Assembly: GCA_902797525.1 (NCBI GenBank)
Contig: CADBSZ010000023.1
Span: 1 to 11,609, forward strand
DNA from: an uncultured Ruminococcus sp.
GTDB taxonomy: Bacteria; Bacillota; Clostridia; Oscillospirales; Acutalibacteraceae
DNA length: 11,609 nt
Direction: 5' to 3'
Positions within the stretch are counted from its first letter, which is position 1; each line of letters begins with the position of its first letter. Made by a program: the position numbers and the translations under genes. Of the stretch, positions 1-9,500 are shown piece after piece. Below the pieces are notes generated by a model. It worked only from the letters and a program-made list of their open reading frames with translations, was not told the DNA's origin and did not search any database.

Positions 1-607
1 CGATGGGCACAAAGCAAAACCAAATGCTCTGCACGCCAAACAAAAGACTCATGAAGCACGAAAACGCCACGCCGAGGTGGAAGGAGAGCAGCGTCAGCCA
101 ATAAAACACCGCCTTGCCGCCGGTGTGCTTGTCCTTGGTGAGCACATAATTGGTGGTAAGCATTGCCGCCTGCCGCACGTTATTGGACGAAAACAGTGTG
201 GAGCTGGAATTGCCGCCGGCGATTTTAAAGGCGTTCCACTGAATGGGTGCAACGAAGATAATCGGATAGCAGGCGATAAAATCGTTTGGCACAAACGAAA
301 TCGCGCCTGTCAGCACCACCGCCGCGCACGAGAAAATCAGGCTGACAATCTTCATGCTGATGCGCACCTTGCGCCGCACCAGCACATAGGTGACGTTGCC
401 GGCGCAGTAAATCAAAAAGCTGAGAAACATATAGCCGACAATTGAAAAATCCCCTTGGCACAGGTTGAGCACCATTTTTATCAGGTTGCCCGTCGCCGCG
501 TTGCCGAAAATATCCAGATGATTAAAAATCGTGTAGCCGCCCCAAAAGCCGCCAATGGACGCGGCGGCGTAGTGAACCAGCATTTGGCGGTGAAAAATCC
601 GTTTCAT
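1..607 (-). CDS. YoaK-like DUF1275 membrane protein, 3' end cut off
   Basis: Only the first 202 codons are inside the window; the frame is still open at base 1. The translation (MKRIFHRQMLVHYAAASIGG...) is very hydrophobic, with membrane segments at about residues 12-28, 55-77, 86-104, 108-122 and 166-200. Two landmarks fit the DUF1275/YoaK (UPF0700) family: an N-terminal Gly-rich helix followed by the TGNL motif at residues 39-42, and a second related stretch (SSTLFSSNNVRQAA) about 100 residues later, as expected for an internally duplicated fold. Family members are usually 220-240 residues, so only the last helix is probably missing. Their substrate is not established. The ATG at 607 is preceded by AAGGG about 9 bases upstream. 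A hairpin separates this gene from the citrate synthase gene upstream, so it may depend on readthrough. The family call is made by eye from motifs. Confidence 0.72.
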   Translation of the reverse strand, partial: MKRIFHRQMLVHYAAASIGGFWGGYTIFNHLDIFGNAATGNLIKMVLNLCQGDFSIVGYMFLSFLIYCAGNVTYVLVRRKVRISMKIVSLIFSCAAVVLTGAISFVPNDFIACYPIIFVAPIQWNAFKIAGGNSSSTLFSSNNVRQAAMLTTNYVLTKDKHTGGKAVFYWLTLLSFHLGVAFSCFMSLLFGVQSIWFCFVPI

Positions 608-624
608 GTTCCGTTCCCTTACCC

Positions 625-649
625 AAAACAAAGGCGACCGACGGCCGCC
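625..649 (-). terminator. Rho-independent terminator after citrate synthase
   Basis: Read on the minus strand, a 7-bp stem (GGCGGCC / GGTCGCC, one G-T pair) closes a GTC loop at 633-649 and is followed by TTTGTTTT (625-632). It begins 14 bases after the citrate synthase stop codon and ends shortly before the ribosome binding site of the DUF1275 gene. The short loop and interrupted U-tract suggest it may be leaky. Confidence 0.6.
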
Positions 650-662
650 CTTGCAAATGATA

Positions 663-2036
663 CTATTTTCTGTCCGACAAAGGCGTGTATTCCTTTTCGG
701 TGGAAATGCTCATGTACGCCGGACGAATAATCTTGCCGGCATTAATCAGTTCTTCCAAGCGGTGCGCGCTCCAGCCGGCAATACGCGCGGTGGCGAACAG
801 CGGCGTGTACAGCTCGCAGGGAATGTCGAGCATGCTGTAAAGCAGACCGCTGTAGAAATCAACGTTGGAGGCGACGCCCTTATAAATCTTGCGCTTTTGA
901 CCGATGACAATCGGCGCCAGGCGCTCTACGCGCTCATACAAATCGAAGTCCTCGGAGTAGCCCTCAACATGCGCGAGCGTTTGAACCGCGCCCTTGAGAA
1001 TCTTTTGACGGGGATCGCTGATGGTGTAAACTGCGTGGCCCATACCATAAATCAAGCCCTTTTTGTCAAACGCCTCGCGGTCGAGCAGCTTTTTGAGGTA
1101 GTCGGCAATTGCCTCGTCGTCCTTCCGATCGCGCACGTTCTGCTTCAAATCCTCAAACATCTCAAACACCTTGACGTTCGCGCCGCCGTGCTTGGGACCC
1201 TTCAGCGAGGCAAGCGCCGCGGAAACCGCCGAATAGGTGTCGGTGCCGGACGAGGTGACCACGTGGGTGGTGAAGGTGGAGTTGTTGCCGCCGCCGTGCT
1301 CCATGTGCAAAATCAGCGCCATGTCAAGCACCTTCGCCTCAAGCTCGGTGTATTTGCGGTCGGGGCGCAGCAGCGAAAGGATAACCTCCGCAGTGGACAT
1401 GGTCGGCTCGGCATAGTGAATATAAAGGCTTTTGTCGTTGAGATAGTGGTTGTAGGCGTGGTAGCCGTAAACCGACAGCAGCGGAAAAACCGAAATCAGC
1501 TGCACGCACTGGCGCAGCACGTTATTGATGGAAATATCGTTCGCGTTTTTGTCGTAGCAAAACAGGGTGAGCACGCTGCGCGCGATGGTGTTCATCATAT
1601 CCTGGCTGGGCGCCTTGAGAATAACGTCGCGCACAAAATTCTGCGGAAGCGTTCTGTAGCGCACCAGCAGCTCCTTAAAGCTTTTCAACTGCTCCGCTGT
1701 GGGCATTTCGCCGAAAAGCAGCAAATAAACAACCTCTTCAAAACCAAAACGGTTGTCCTTCATAATGCCGTTGACAATATCGTTGACATTGTAGCCGCGG
1801 TAGTACAGCTCGCCGTCACAGGGAACGAGCTTGCCGTCAACCAGCTTATTCTGTTTAATGGTGGAAATGTCGGTAAGGCCGGTCAGAACACCCTTGCCGT
1901 CGATGTCACGCAGACCTCTTTTTACGTCGTATTTGCTGTAAAGAGCAATGTCGATTTTGGAGTTCTCCGTCATTTTCTCCGCCAAAACGTTAATTTCGGG
2001 GATAATATCCGAATACTCCCACTCGGTTTGCGCCAT
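663..2036 (-). CDS. gltA: Citrate synthase (Si-type)
   Basis: A complete 457-residue enzyme that condenses acetyl-CoA with oxaloacetate to give citrate and CoA in the cytoplasm. The catalytic residues are visible: His247 in the EHGGGNNST motif, His283 in GPKHGGA and Asp393 in NVDFYSG. The oxaloacetate-binding residues His334 (YGMGHAVY), Arg343 (DPRQ) and Arg418 (RIAGW) are also in place. Length is normal for the family. Anaerobic Clostridia commonly use this enzyme in an incomplete TCA branch leading to 2-oxoglutarate and glutamate; that role is inferred here. I chose the ATG at 2036 because GAGGA lies 9 bases upstream. An in-frame ATG at 2054 would add six residues but has no ribosome binding site and overlaps the one used. 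The gene has its own promoter and a terminator. 2-Methylcitrate synthase activity cannot be excluded by eye. Confidence 0.95.
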   Translation of the reverse strand: MAQTEWEYSDIIPEINVLAEKMTENSKIDIALYSKYDVKRGLRDIDGKGVLTGLTDISTIKQNKLVDGKLVPCDGELYYRGYNVNDIVNGIMKDNRFGFEEVVYLLLFGEMPTAEQLKSFKELLVRYRTLPQNFVRDVILKAPSQDMMNTIARSVLTLFCYDKNANDISINNVLRQCVQLISVFPLLSVYGYHAYNHYLNDKSLYIHYAEPTMSTAEVILSLLRPDRKYTELEAKVLDMALILHMEHGGGNNSTFTTHVVTSSGTDTYSAVSAALASLKGPKHGGANVKVFEMFEDLKQNVRDRKDDEAIADYLKKLLDREAFDKKGLIYGMGHAVYTISDPRQKILKGAVQTLAHVEGYSEDFDLYERVERLAPIVIGQKRKIYKGVASNVDFYSGLLYSMLDIPCELYTPLFATARIAGWSAHRLEELINAGKIIRPAYMSISTEKEYTPLSDRK

Positions 2037-2045
2037 GAAATCACT

Positions 2046-2050
2046 TCCTC
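2046..2050 (-). promoter_or_regulatory. Ribosome binding site fixing the citrate synthase start
   Basis: GAGGA on the minus strand, 9 bases before the ATG at 2036. It lies just inside the reading frame that would start at the upstream ATG (2054), so it supports the shorter protein. Confidence 0.75.
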
Positions 2051-2102
2051 TCATATACTGATATTTCAGAAATACTTTCCTTTAAAATTCGCGCCCGAGG
2101 CG

Positions 2103-2123
2103 CTGTAAAAAGCTTTTTAACAG
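2103..2123. repeat. Inverted repeat in the citrate synthase leader
   Basis: A near-perfect palindrome centred on AGCT at 2111-2114: CTGTAAAAAG pairs with CTTTTTAACAG, with one extra A at 2120. It lies in the roughly 130-nt untranslated leader, about 50 bases downstream of the predicted -10 box and about 65 bases before the start codon. It could be a repressor site acting as a roadblock or a simple RNA hairpin. It has no poly-U run typical of an attenuator. I do not recognise a known operator consensus. Confidence 0.5.
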
Positions 2124-2172
2124 AAATGCCTTTGAATTGCGTTTCGTATCAATTTATGCTCTCGGAAATCTT

Positions 2173-2201
2173 ATTATAACATAGTTTTCAAAAAAACGCA
2201 A
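2173..2201 (-). promoter_or_regulatory. Promoter of citrate synthase, overlapping the upstream terminator
   Basis: On the minus strand, TTGCGT (2196-2201) is separated by exactly 17 bp from a perfect TATAAT (2173-2178). The predicted start of transcription is near 2166, giving a leader of about 130 nt. The -35 box falls on the descending arm and U-tract of the HAD gene's terminator, so the two elements share DNA. Confidence 0.7.
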
Positions 2202-2222
2202 GCGGAGCCGATTTTGCTCCGC
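2190..2222 (-). terminator. Rho-independent terminator after the HAD phosphatase
   Basis: On the minus strand, GCGGAGC (2216-2222) pairs with GCTCCGC (2202-2208) around an AAAATCG loop, followed by TTGCG and seven Ts (2190-2196). The stem begins 5 bases after the HAD stop codon, and the flanking bases may extend pairing slightly. Confidence 0.8.
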
Positions 2223-2227
2223 CTGCC

Positions 2228-3037
2228 TTACTTCAAAACATATTTTTTCAGGGTTTCGGCAATGCCGTCCTCATCGTTGGACTCGCACACATAGTTGGCG
2301 ATTTTTTGAACCTCCGGCTCACCGTTCCCCATGGCAACGCCCAAGCCGGCATAGCCAATCATGGTCATATCATTGTAGTTGTCGCCGAACGCCACCAGCT
2401 CGTCGCGGTTGACGCCGAGCTTTTCGAGCAGCAGCGGCAGCATGGAGCCCTTTGAAACGCCGAAGGGCATTAATTCCAGAAAATACGGTGCGCTTTTGTA
2501 GACCTCGAGCAAGCCGTCGTAACGTTTTTTCAAAATCTCCTGATACGCGTCCAGCTCGTCGGGCTCGCCGGCAAGCAGGATTTTGTTGATGTCAAACTTA
2601 ATGCCTGCCAAAAAATCATCAAGCACGACCATTTCGAGCTTCAACACATCTTTTTCGACATAAGTGTAGTCGTTGACCTTGTTGTCGGCAAAAATCTTTT
2701 TGTCGTCCCAGGTGATGACCGTGATGTTCGAATCCTTGAGCACGCTGATAATGTCGGGCAGATACTCGCGCGGAAACAGCTTGCTGACAATGGTACGGTC
2801 GGTGGCACATTCAATGATTTTGCCGCCGTTGAAGGACATAATATAGCCGCCGTAGGCGTCGAGCCGCAAATCGCGCGCGATGGGATACACACCCAGCGGG
2901 TGACGTCCCGAGGCGAGAATCACCTTTTTGCCTTGCGCCTGCGCTTCCAGCAGGGCGTACCGTGTGCGCGGCGTAATTTCCTTGCGCGAATTGGTTAGGG
3001 TGCCGTCGATGTCGACTGCGATTAACTTGTAATCCAT
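2228..3037 (-). CDS. Cof-type HAD-IIB phosphatase
   Basis: A 269-residue cytoplasmic phosphatase of the haloacid dehalogenase superfamily, Cof/YidA-like subgroup. All four motifs are present: motif I DIDGTL with nucleophile Asp9 and Asp11, motif II Ser43 in LASGR, motif III Lys196 in VSKG, and motif IV GDNYNDM with Asp219 and Asp223 for Mg2+. The region between Gly72 and about Lys185 is the C2-type cap that sets substrate choice. Family members dephosphorylate sugar phosphates, flavin or pyridoxal phosphates and similar small metabolites; the substrate here cannot be told from sequence. The ATG at 3037 has GGAGAGG ending 4 bases upstream. The gene has its own strong promoter and a clear terminator, so it is probably transcribed alone, although readthrough from the alkyltransferase gene 95 bp upstream is possible. 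Confidence 0.93.
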   Translation of the reverse strand: MDYKLIAVDIDGTLTNSRKEITPRTRYALLEAQAQGKKVILASGRHPLGVYPIARDLRLDAYGGYIMSFNGGKIIECATDRTIVSKLFPREYLPDIISVLKDSNITVITWDDKKIFADNKVNDYTYVEKDVLKLEMVVLDDFLAGIKFDINKILLAGEPDELDAYQEILKKRYDGLLEVYKSAPYFLELMPFGVSKGSMLPLLLEKLGVNRDELVAFGDNYNDMTMIGYAGLGVAMGNGEPEVQKIANYVCESNDEDGIAETLKKYVLK

Positions 3038-3076
3038 ATAACCTCTCCGTAAAGTTATTACACATCAATCAAGGGT

Positions 3077-3105
3077 ATTATACCACATTTTCCTGAAAAA
3101 TGCAA
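3077..3105 (-). promoter_or_regulatory. Extended -10 promoter of the HAD phosphatase
   Basis: On the minus strand, TTGCAT (3100-3105) lies 17 bp from a perfect TATAAT (3077-3082), which is preceded by TGG, giving the extended -10 form TGnTATAAT. It occupies the 95-bp gap between the alkyltransferase stop and the HAD start. The transcript would have a leader of about 33 nt. Confidence 0.8.
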
Positions 3106-3132
3106 ATTTTTGCCGTCACATCATACGCGCGG

Positions 3133-3444
3133 TCAGAGCGGTCTGTATTGGTATTTTTTGAGGTCGACATAATGGTCGCGCACCTCTACCCCCTCGGCTT
3201 CCAACAGACGGCGCTGTTCTTCGTCGCCGCCGAAGGCAAAGTGGGGCGCAAGCCTTCCCTTGGCGTTCACCACGCGGTGACAGGGAATGACGCCCGGCGC
3301 GGGATTGACATGCAGGGCGTTGCCGACAGCGCGCGCCGCGCCGCCGTTGCCTGCCATCGACGCCACCTGGCCGTAGGTTGCCACCCTTCCGCGCGGAATC
3401 TGCTGCACGGCGCGGTAGATTTTATCGTAAAAGCTGTCGTTCAT
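3133..3444 (-). CDS. MGMT-family O6-alkylguanine-DNA alkyltransferase-like protein (single domain)
   Basis: A 103-residue protein made only of the C-terminal DNA-binding and active-site domain of O6-methylguanine-DNA methyltransferase. Landmarks are Tyr24 in VATYGQVA, the Arg38 'arginine finger' in AARAVG, the hinge NPAPG, the alkyl-acceptor Cys55 in IPCHRVV with His56, and Glu84 in LLEAEG. Alkyltransferase-like (ATL) proteins of the same size normally carry Trp at the acceptor position, so this protein keeps the residues for true suicide repair despite lacking the usual N-terminal domain. I chose ATG 3444 over the adjacent TTG at 3447 because GAGG lies 7 bases upstream of the ATG. There is no room for a promoter between the gene and the hairpin before it (3465-3488), so expression probably comes by readthrough or from a promoter inside the giant gene. 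Whether it repairs or only senses lesions is unknown. Confidence 0.88.
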   Translation of the reverse strand: MNDSFYDKIYRAVQQIPRGRVATYGQVASMAGNGGAARAVGNALHVNPAPGVIPCHRVVNAKGRLAPHFAFGGDEEQRRLLEAEGVEVRDHYVDLKKYQYRPL

Positions 3445-3464
3445 CAAATTCCCTCAATCAAGAA

Positions 3465-3500
3465 CGGCTGCCTCCGCAGAGGCAGCCGCCTTTTTATTTA
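3465..3500. terminator. Strong hairpin after the giant gene, asymmetric terminator
   Basis: A perfect 10-bp stem (CGGCTGCCTC / GAGGCAGCCG, 3465-3474 and 3479-3488) with a 4-base loop. It begins 10 bases after the giant gene's stop codon. On the minus strand, the direction of the genes, the sequence after the stem is TTCTTGATT, a poor U-tract. On the plus strand it is CCTTTTTATTTA, a good one. It may therefore be a leaky terminator or a 3'-end RNA stabiliser for the giant mRNA, and a full stop to any antisense transcription into it. Confidence 0.65.
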
Positions 3501-6500
3501 GTCGTTAGAATTTCCTGCCCAATAGGTGGACGCGTCGGAATACTGGTCGGAGAGAACAACCTCGTAATTCAGTCTGGGCACGTTGGTGTCCTTATCATAG
3601 GTGCGATAAGAATAAATGTAATACGAATAGAGTCGCATATTCTTGCCGCTGTTGGTTGCTTTGTTCTCGTTTCCGCTCGCGTAAATATACTGGTAGGACT
3701 GCAAGCTGTTGGAATAACGGAACACATCGCTGTTCAGCTCTTTTGTTATGTTATTATTGGCGTCAACCGTATAGTTTTCAAGCGGCAAATAGCGGTACAG
3801 CACACCGGTCTTTGCGCCGTTTTCGGTGTTGTTGGTAACAGGGATTGCCTGGCCGTAAACAACCTTCATCGCTTCCTCCTCACCGACAGCGGCGGCGAGG
3901 TCTTCGTAGTTGCCGTAATTTGCCTCGATGTTGCGCTTGAGCATCGTCTTGATTTCACTCGCAACGGCAGTTCCGTCACCGGCATTCACATAGCCTGCGT
4001 CAACTGCCTTGGAGTACGGCTGATTGTCTGTTACAGAGTAGTAAACCACACCGCCGCCGACGAAGTTTGCTTCATCAGCCTTGGAACCGTCGCCTCTCTC
4101 CAAATCCTTAACCTTGTCTTGGTCGAAGAAATCGGCAATATAGAAATTCTGGAGCAGATACTCCTTCATGGCGGAGCCGGACTGTCTGTGTGTAATCTCG
4201 TAGTTGGCAAAGCCGTTTTCAGAGCGGTTGAAACTGTCGTTATCAAGCGTTCCCTCCTGTGTGCGCAGGTAGGTGTCGCCCTTCACGCGGAACTTGTAGC
4301 CCGTGCCGGTCGCCAACAGCGGAGACTGCGCATTGATTGCCGCATTATCCTTAACCGCATACCACTTGGAAACAGTATTGCCGGTGTTCAAATCAGCATA
4401 CGCCTGATAGGTATAGTTGCTTCCTATTTTTGCACCATTGAGATAAACGCTGTAGGTTCTCTCAGACTTCGTCATCACCACGGTAACGGTGGCAACGTAA
4501 TCGCCGGTGCTGTTGATTGTGATGCCTGAGCTTTCGATTTTATAGTTATAATAATCGTTTGACGGCAGCGCTTCAATGGCGGCAACAGCAGGAATAACCA
4601 AATTTTCCCCGGAAATCAGTTTTGTTGCTCCGGCAGCTTTTTGGGAATCTGTTGTCAGATTTCTGACTTCAAAGCCGCTTACCGTATATTTCTTGGTAGT
4701 GTGAGCGCCGGCTTGCGCCGCCCAAGTGGAATCGTACTGATAGTCAGTAATGGTGCGAACCGGGGTTTGAACACCGTTTATTTCCTCGTATTCGGTCACC
4801 TGCTGCGGCACATATTCGTCGTACTCGAAATTGAAGGTAACGTCAACATAGTCGTATTCCTCAAAGATTGCCTGATAGGTCGCCGTGCCGGCAAAGGCGA
4901 GTCCCTTGTGGGTTACGGTTTCAACACCGTTGTTAATCACCTTGGAAGTGGTAATAGACGCCTGTGATGGGGTCCACTCCTTAAAGCCAAAGCGCTTGGC
5001 GCCCGTCTTTTTGATAGATACGGTAGTTACCATGGCGTCGTTCAGCGTAATGTTCGAATAGCCCTTAGAAGCATTGGAAGCCGCGTACTTTACGGTGAAT
5101 GAAGTCGGTAGATCTTCTCCTACATTCTCAACATCAACAGTGCCCATTGGCTTAATAATCGCGGAATTGGAATACTTTGCCGTATAGCCGGAGCCGTCGT
5201 ACAAGCCGTTGACAACAACGGATGTTTTTTTATTATCCAGCACAAAGTAACCCGGCTGATCGCCGCTGACCTCAGGAATTTTAACCGTGTATTCCTGGTG
5301 CGCGAACGACATCACCTTGAAGCCGCTGAAGATACCGGGATTGCGAACGCTGACGGTTACTGTGTAGGTCATTACGTCGCCGATATCGCCGGCATCGTTG
5401 CCTGTCGCTTTTGCACCAACAGAACCAAACACCTTAACAGTGATAGTAACAGGGTTGTCAGTAACGCCGTTAAGCGTGGTCGCGTTTGCAGTAATAGAAC
5501 CGTCTTGTCCGACAGTAACCCTGGTTTCACCCTCAGGAACGGAATAGGTCACCTTTGCACCGGTATGGGTCGGCGTGATGTTCGCGGTATCGCGCACGTT
5601 CATGTCCACACGGTTGACATAACGGGTGTAGCCCGGAGGCGTTGCATTCTCGCCCTTGGTGCCGACATAGGAGCCGCCGTCCTTTGACAGAATAAAGTAG
5701 TTGGAGGATCCGATATTCTCAATATTGCCTGTCTGCACGTCGGGATAATTGGAATTATCCTTCCAGCCTTGGAAGATGATGTTGTTGATGCCGCTGTCTA
5801 TATCAACATAGTAGTAATGATAGTTGCTGTCGTAGCCAATGCAGGTCATCGTCGGCGTTTTGCTCCAGCCGATATCCCCGTAATCGCCCCAATGGTAAAG
5901 GCGGAGGTTCTTCCACGAAGGCTCGTCGTCCTGCCAGCTATTCGGCTTTGCAACATAAATGCGCTTTTTGCCGCTTTTGACTGCCAGACTCGTGTTCGTA
6001 GCGTAAGCAACCTTGTAGGTGTTGCCCGCCTCGTTTTGCGCCTCAAGCCACACCTCGGGAGACGTTGAATTCATTAATGCCGTGACTTCGCCGGAGGGAA
6101 GATTGATGATTTTGGCAGTCTGTCCGGAATAAGAAATTTTGATATAAATTTGATTATATTCAGAACTGTTCTTTTTGGTTGCCGGAGTAGGAACTGACGC
6201 CGCATAAACCGTGCTGCTGCCCTGCTGTTCCAGATTCTTTTTGCAATCTTTGCCTTCGCCGTCCATCAACACTGTCGTGCCGCTGCCGTTGGAAACGATG
6301 GCGACCTCAACGGATTTGCCGGACATACTGTTGTTGTGCATGTCAACATAGTACATTACGGACGCCAGACGTCTGACGTTTGCTGTAACCGTTGCGTTGG
6401 CATAACCCATTGTGAATTTGTACACATTGCCCGTTGTGGAAACTGCGGATGCACCGGTGCCTGACAATGTAAAGTTGACCAGCGCATAGTCGGTTGACGC

Positions 6501-9500
6501 AAACTTCGCGTAAACGGTGTCTCCTATTTTGGCAGTTATAATCGCGGTGGTACACGCCTCGTTGGAATAGAAGCTAACCGTACCATAATTGTCCACAGTT
6601 CCGTCGAGCGCTGTTTTGCCTGTCAGTGAGTAGCTAACCTTGGTAAAGTTCGCGGTTAGCGTTGCGTTCCTCGTAGCTTTAATGGTGCCTGTCGACGCAC
6701 TGGTGTTGCTTCCGCCGGTGAGCGTTACACCGGTTCCGGCGGTCCAGCCGTTGAACTTGTAGCCATTTGCCGGACTTACAGTAACGCCGGAAAGGGATGT
6801 AGCGGTAATCGGGTGCGCCGTGAGCGTTTTTGACGATGGTGCTGTAATAGAACCGTTGCCGGCACTCGCAAGTGTGACAGTGTAAGAATCCTCTTCATAA
6901 TTAGCAGTGATTGAACCTGTCGCGCTCGCGCTGATCGTAATCGGATTTGATGAAGTCGTGTATCCGCTTACAGCTGCTACTCCGCCGGTAGTTGTCCAAC
7001 CGGTAAAGTGATAGCCGCTTGCTGCAACTGCCTGAATGGAGGCGGTTGTCAGTGGACCAACCTGAATTGTACCGCCTGTGGTAAAGCTGTTACCGTTTAC
7101 CTTGACCGTACCGTGGTTGCCCTGATTGACCGTTACGTTATACTTAGGCTCGGGCGGATAGGTTACACTTACGGAAATGGTACCGTTGCTTACAGTGTAG
7201 GTAAAGGTATACGTTCCTGCCAAGTCCGCAACAATTTTTGTGTTAGTATTGTTAACGGGGAAGCTCCATCCCGTGGAGTGGCCACGCGTCATGGTACCCG
7301 AATTCATGTCGTTTAAGTGCGAATTGGCTGATTTGAGCCAGAATTCATAGGTTGTATTGGCGGCCAAAGTGACCGAAACAGTGCGGTTTGTGAAATCGGC
7401 ATGTGAATCGGAGGATGTATTTTGCTCCTTGTAGCCGAGCTGAATCACAGGCGCTGTTTCCGATATGGATGCTGCCGTTTTGTCTCCGCCGTCCCAAATG
7501 ACATAATACGTTTTGCTGGCCAAAATACCTTTTAAATCAGCACTTTGATTTTGTCCGTTGCCTTTGTTGACAACAATATCAAAATGATCCCAGTAGCTCT
7601 CAAACGTATACTTATAATACGGAATATCATTGACAGTTTCGGTTGTTCCCGTAATAAACTCGCCCGGCCAAGCGGACACCTCGTTGTTAGCATCCTTCCA
7701 AACATACATATTGGTCGCGCCGGAATCTTGGTTCACATAGACAATTGTTGTGTATTTTTGCGCCTCAGTCTTTTCTATCCAAACCTTTGGACTGCCGCTT
7801 GTGGCTTGGTTAACATAAATGGTAAAAGTTCCCTGACCTTTTACATACATTGCTCCGTTTTCCGTTTGTGTGCTTGCAGTTACAGCGGTAGCTGAAGTGG
7901 AATGCGTGGACATATCTGTGTCCGAACCATCTGTCACAGTGTACTGATTGCTTCCGCTGTTTAATCTGAAATAATGCTTTTCGTTTTCGCCGCCCGAAGC
8001 GTAAGTAACAGTTCTTTTGAACACATTTGCCGAAACAAATTCATCAACAGGATAATCCTTAAGACTTGTTTGCCATTTGTTGGTGGTGCTGTCTACCAAA
8101 TCACCGATCAGATACCATGAAGGCGAGGAAACCGTAACAGTGCTTGCCGAGGTTGCGTCGCTTTGAGTATAGTAGTCGTTATTCGTTCCGTCAACAGGAT
8201 ACGCCACTACCTTATAGGTATGTGAACCCGCTGTTGACGGGGTAATGGTTTTTGCCGTGCCGGAAGTGAGCTTATAGTCATTTGAAACGGCAAGAGAGGA
8301 TTCGTAGTAATAAAGATTATACTGTGACGCAGTGACGCCGCTGTTGGCGTCGGTCGCGGTAAGGTCGACTGAGCTGCCTAAGGCAATCGCAGTGGGAGTA
8401 ACCGTCACCGTGGGCGCAGTGAGCTTCTTTTTATTGACGGTCAGTTTGCGGCCGGTAGATTTTGGGGAACTGCTGTAGTTGGTTGTGTCGGAAGGCACCG
8501 CCACAACCGAATAGGTACCGGTGGATGAATATGCTCTTTCAATACTATAGGAGTTAGTAGAAACTGTGGCAACCTTGGTAGTGCCTTTATACACCTCATA
8601 ACTGCCCGCATTTGTAACGGTGTCCCACGTTAACAAAACCTTTGCGCCAACAGTTGTTGCGGTTAGCGTTACATCGCCCGCGGTATTATTTAGCTTAACG
8701 TTTGTCGGCGCGGAAAGTTGCTCTTTTGCTACAGTCCAATGTGCATAATAGATTTTATTTCCGGTTTCTGTCGAACTAATAGAAGTTACTTTTGAACCGC
8801 CGGACGCACTTGTATACCAACCATCAAATGTATACCCTGATTTTGTAACATTTGTTGGTAAAGTCGCACCTGTTCCGCAAGTGTAAGAAGTAATATCACC
8901 CGCATTAATTGTTCCTCCATCTGTGTTAAGCGATACACTATAACTCCTATGCGAAACTAAATCAGATACCTGATGCGTTGAATCATTGTACGTAATCGTT
9001 ACCGAATCACCGGTATGCGGAACGGTAATGCTTTTGTTTTCATTAGGATATGTTGTATCCCATGTTCCATGTGTAACCTTATAATAATATGTTCCTGCTG
9101 AAATATTATTAAATGTAACGGAATATGTGTTAGTTCCCGTTTTAGTCATGAGAGCATCCGCATCATCAGTCGCCCACGCATTAGTGGAAAACGCCGGATT
9201 ATTATTTGAATCGGCAGAAGCTACATAATAACCTTTAGCTGTTACAGTGGTATTTCCGACCGCAGTTCCTGTTAAATTGGAAAAACCTTTTGTATGAAAC
9301 TCAGAACTGGCAGCTATATAAAATGTTCCTCGTTTTTTGGGTATAAATGTATTTGAACTAATCGTATAATCTGTTCCGCTTGTACAATCTGAACCGCTAG
9401 CATTGTCCCATTTTACGGAATATGATGTTGAATCCAATGCGTTATAAGTTGAATTTGTCAAAGAAGGTGTTAATGTAACAGAATCATTCACATATACATC

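Noticed and set aside
606..2108. A 500-codon open frame on the plus strand opposite citrate synthase.
   Set aside because: It mirrors a certain minus-strand enzyme gene with intact catalytic motifs, shows no family signature, and arises from the codon bias of GC-rich third positions.
3097..3133. A terminator after the alkyltransferase gene (GCAAAAATTTGC followed by ATTTTT).
   Set aside because: The stem would be five A/T-rich pairs with a two-base loop, too weak and too tight to support.
3498..3600. Possible cell-wall sorting or dockerin signal at the giant protein's C-terminus.
   Set aside because: The end reads QYSDASTYWAGNSND: no LPXTG, no hydrophobic helix with basic tail, and no duplicated calcium-binding dockerin loops.
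3378..4529. A 383-codon open frame on the plus strand opposite the 3' end of the giant gene.
   Set aside because: It lies antisense to a continuous, well-started gene, begins inside the alkyltransferase gene, and its product shows no recognisable domain.
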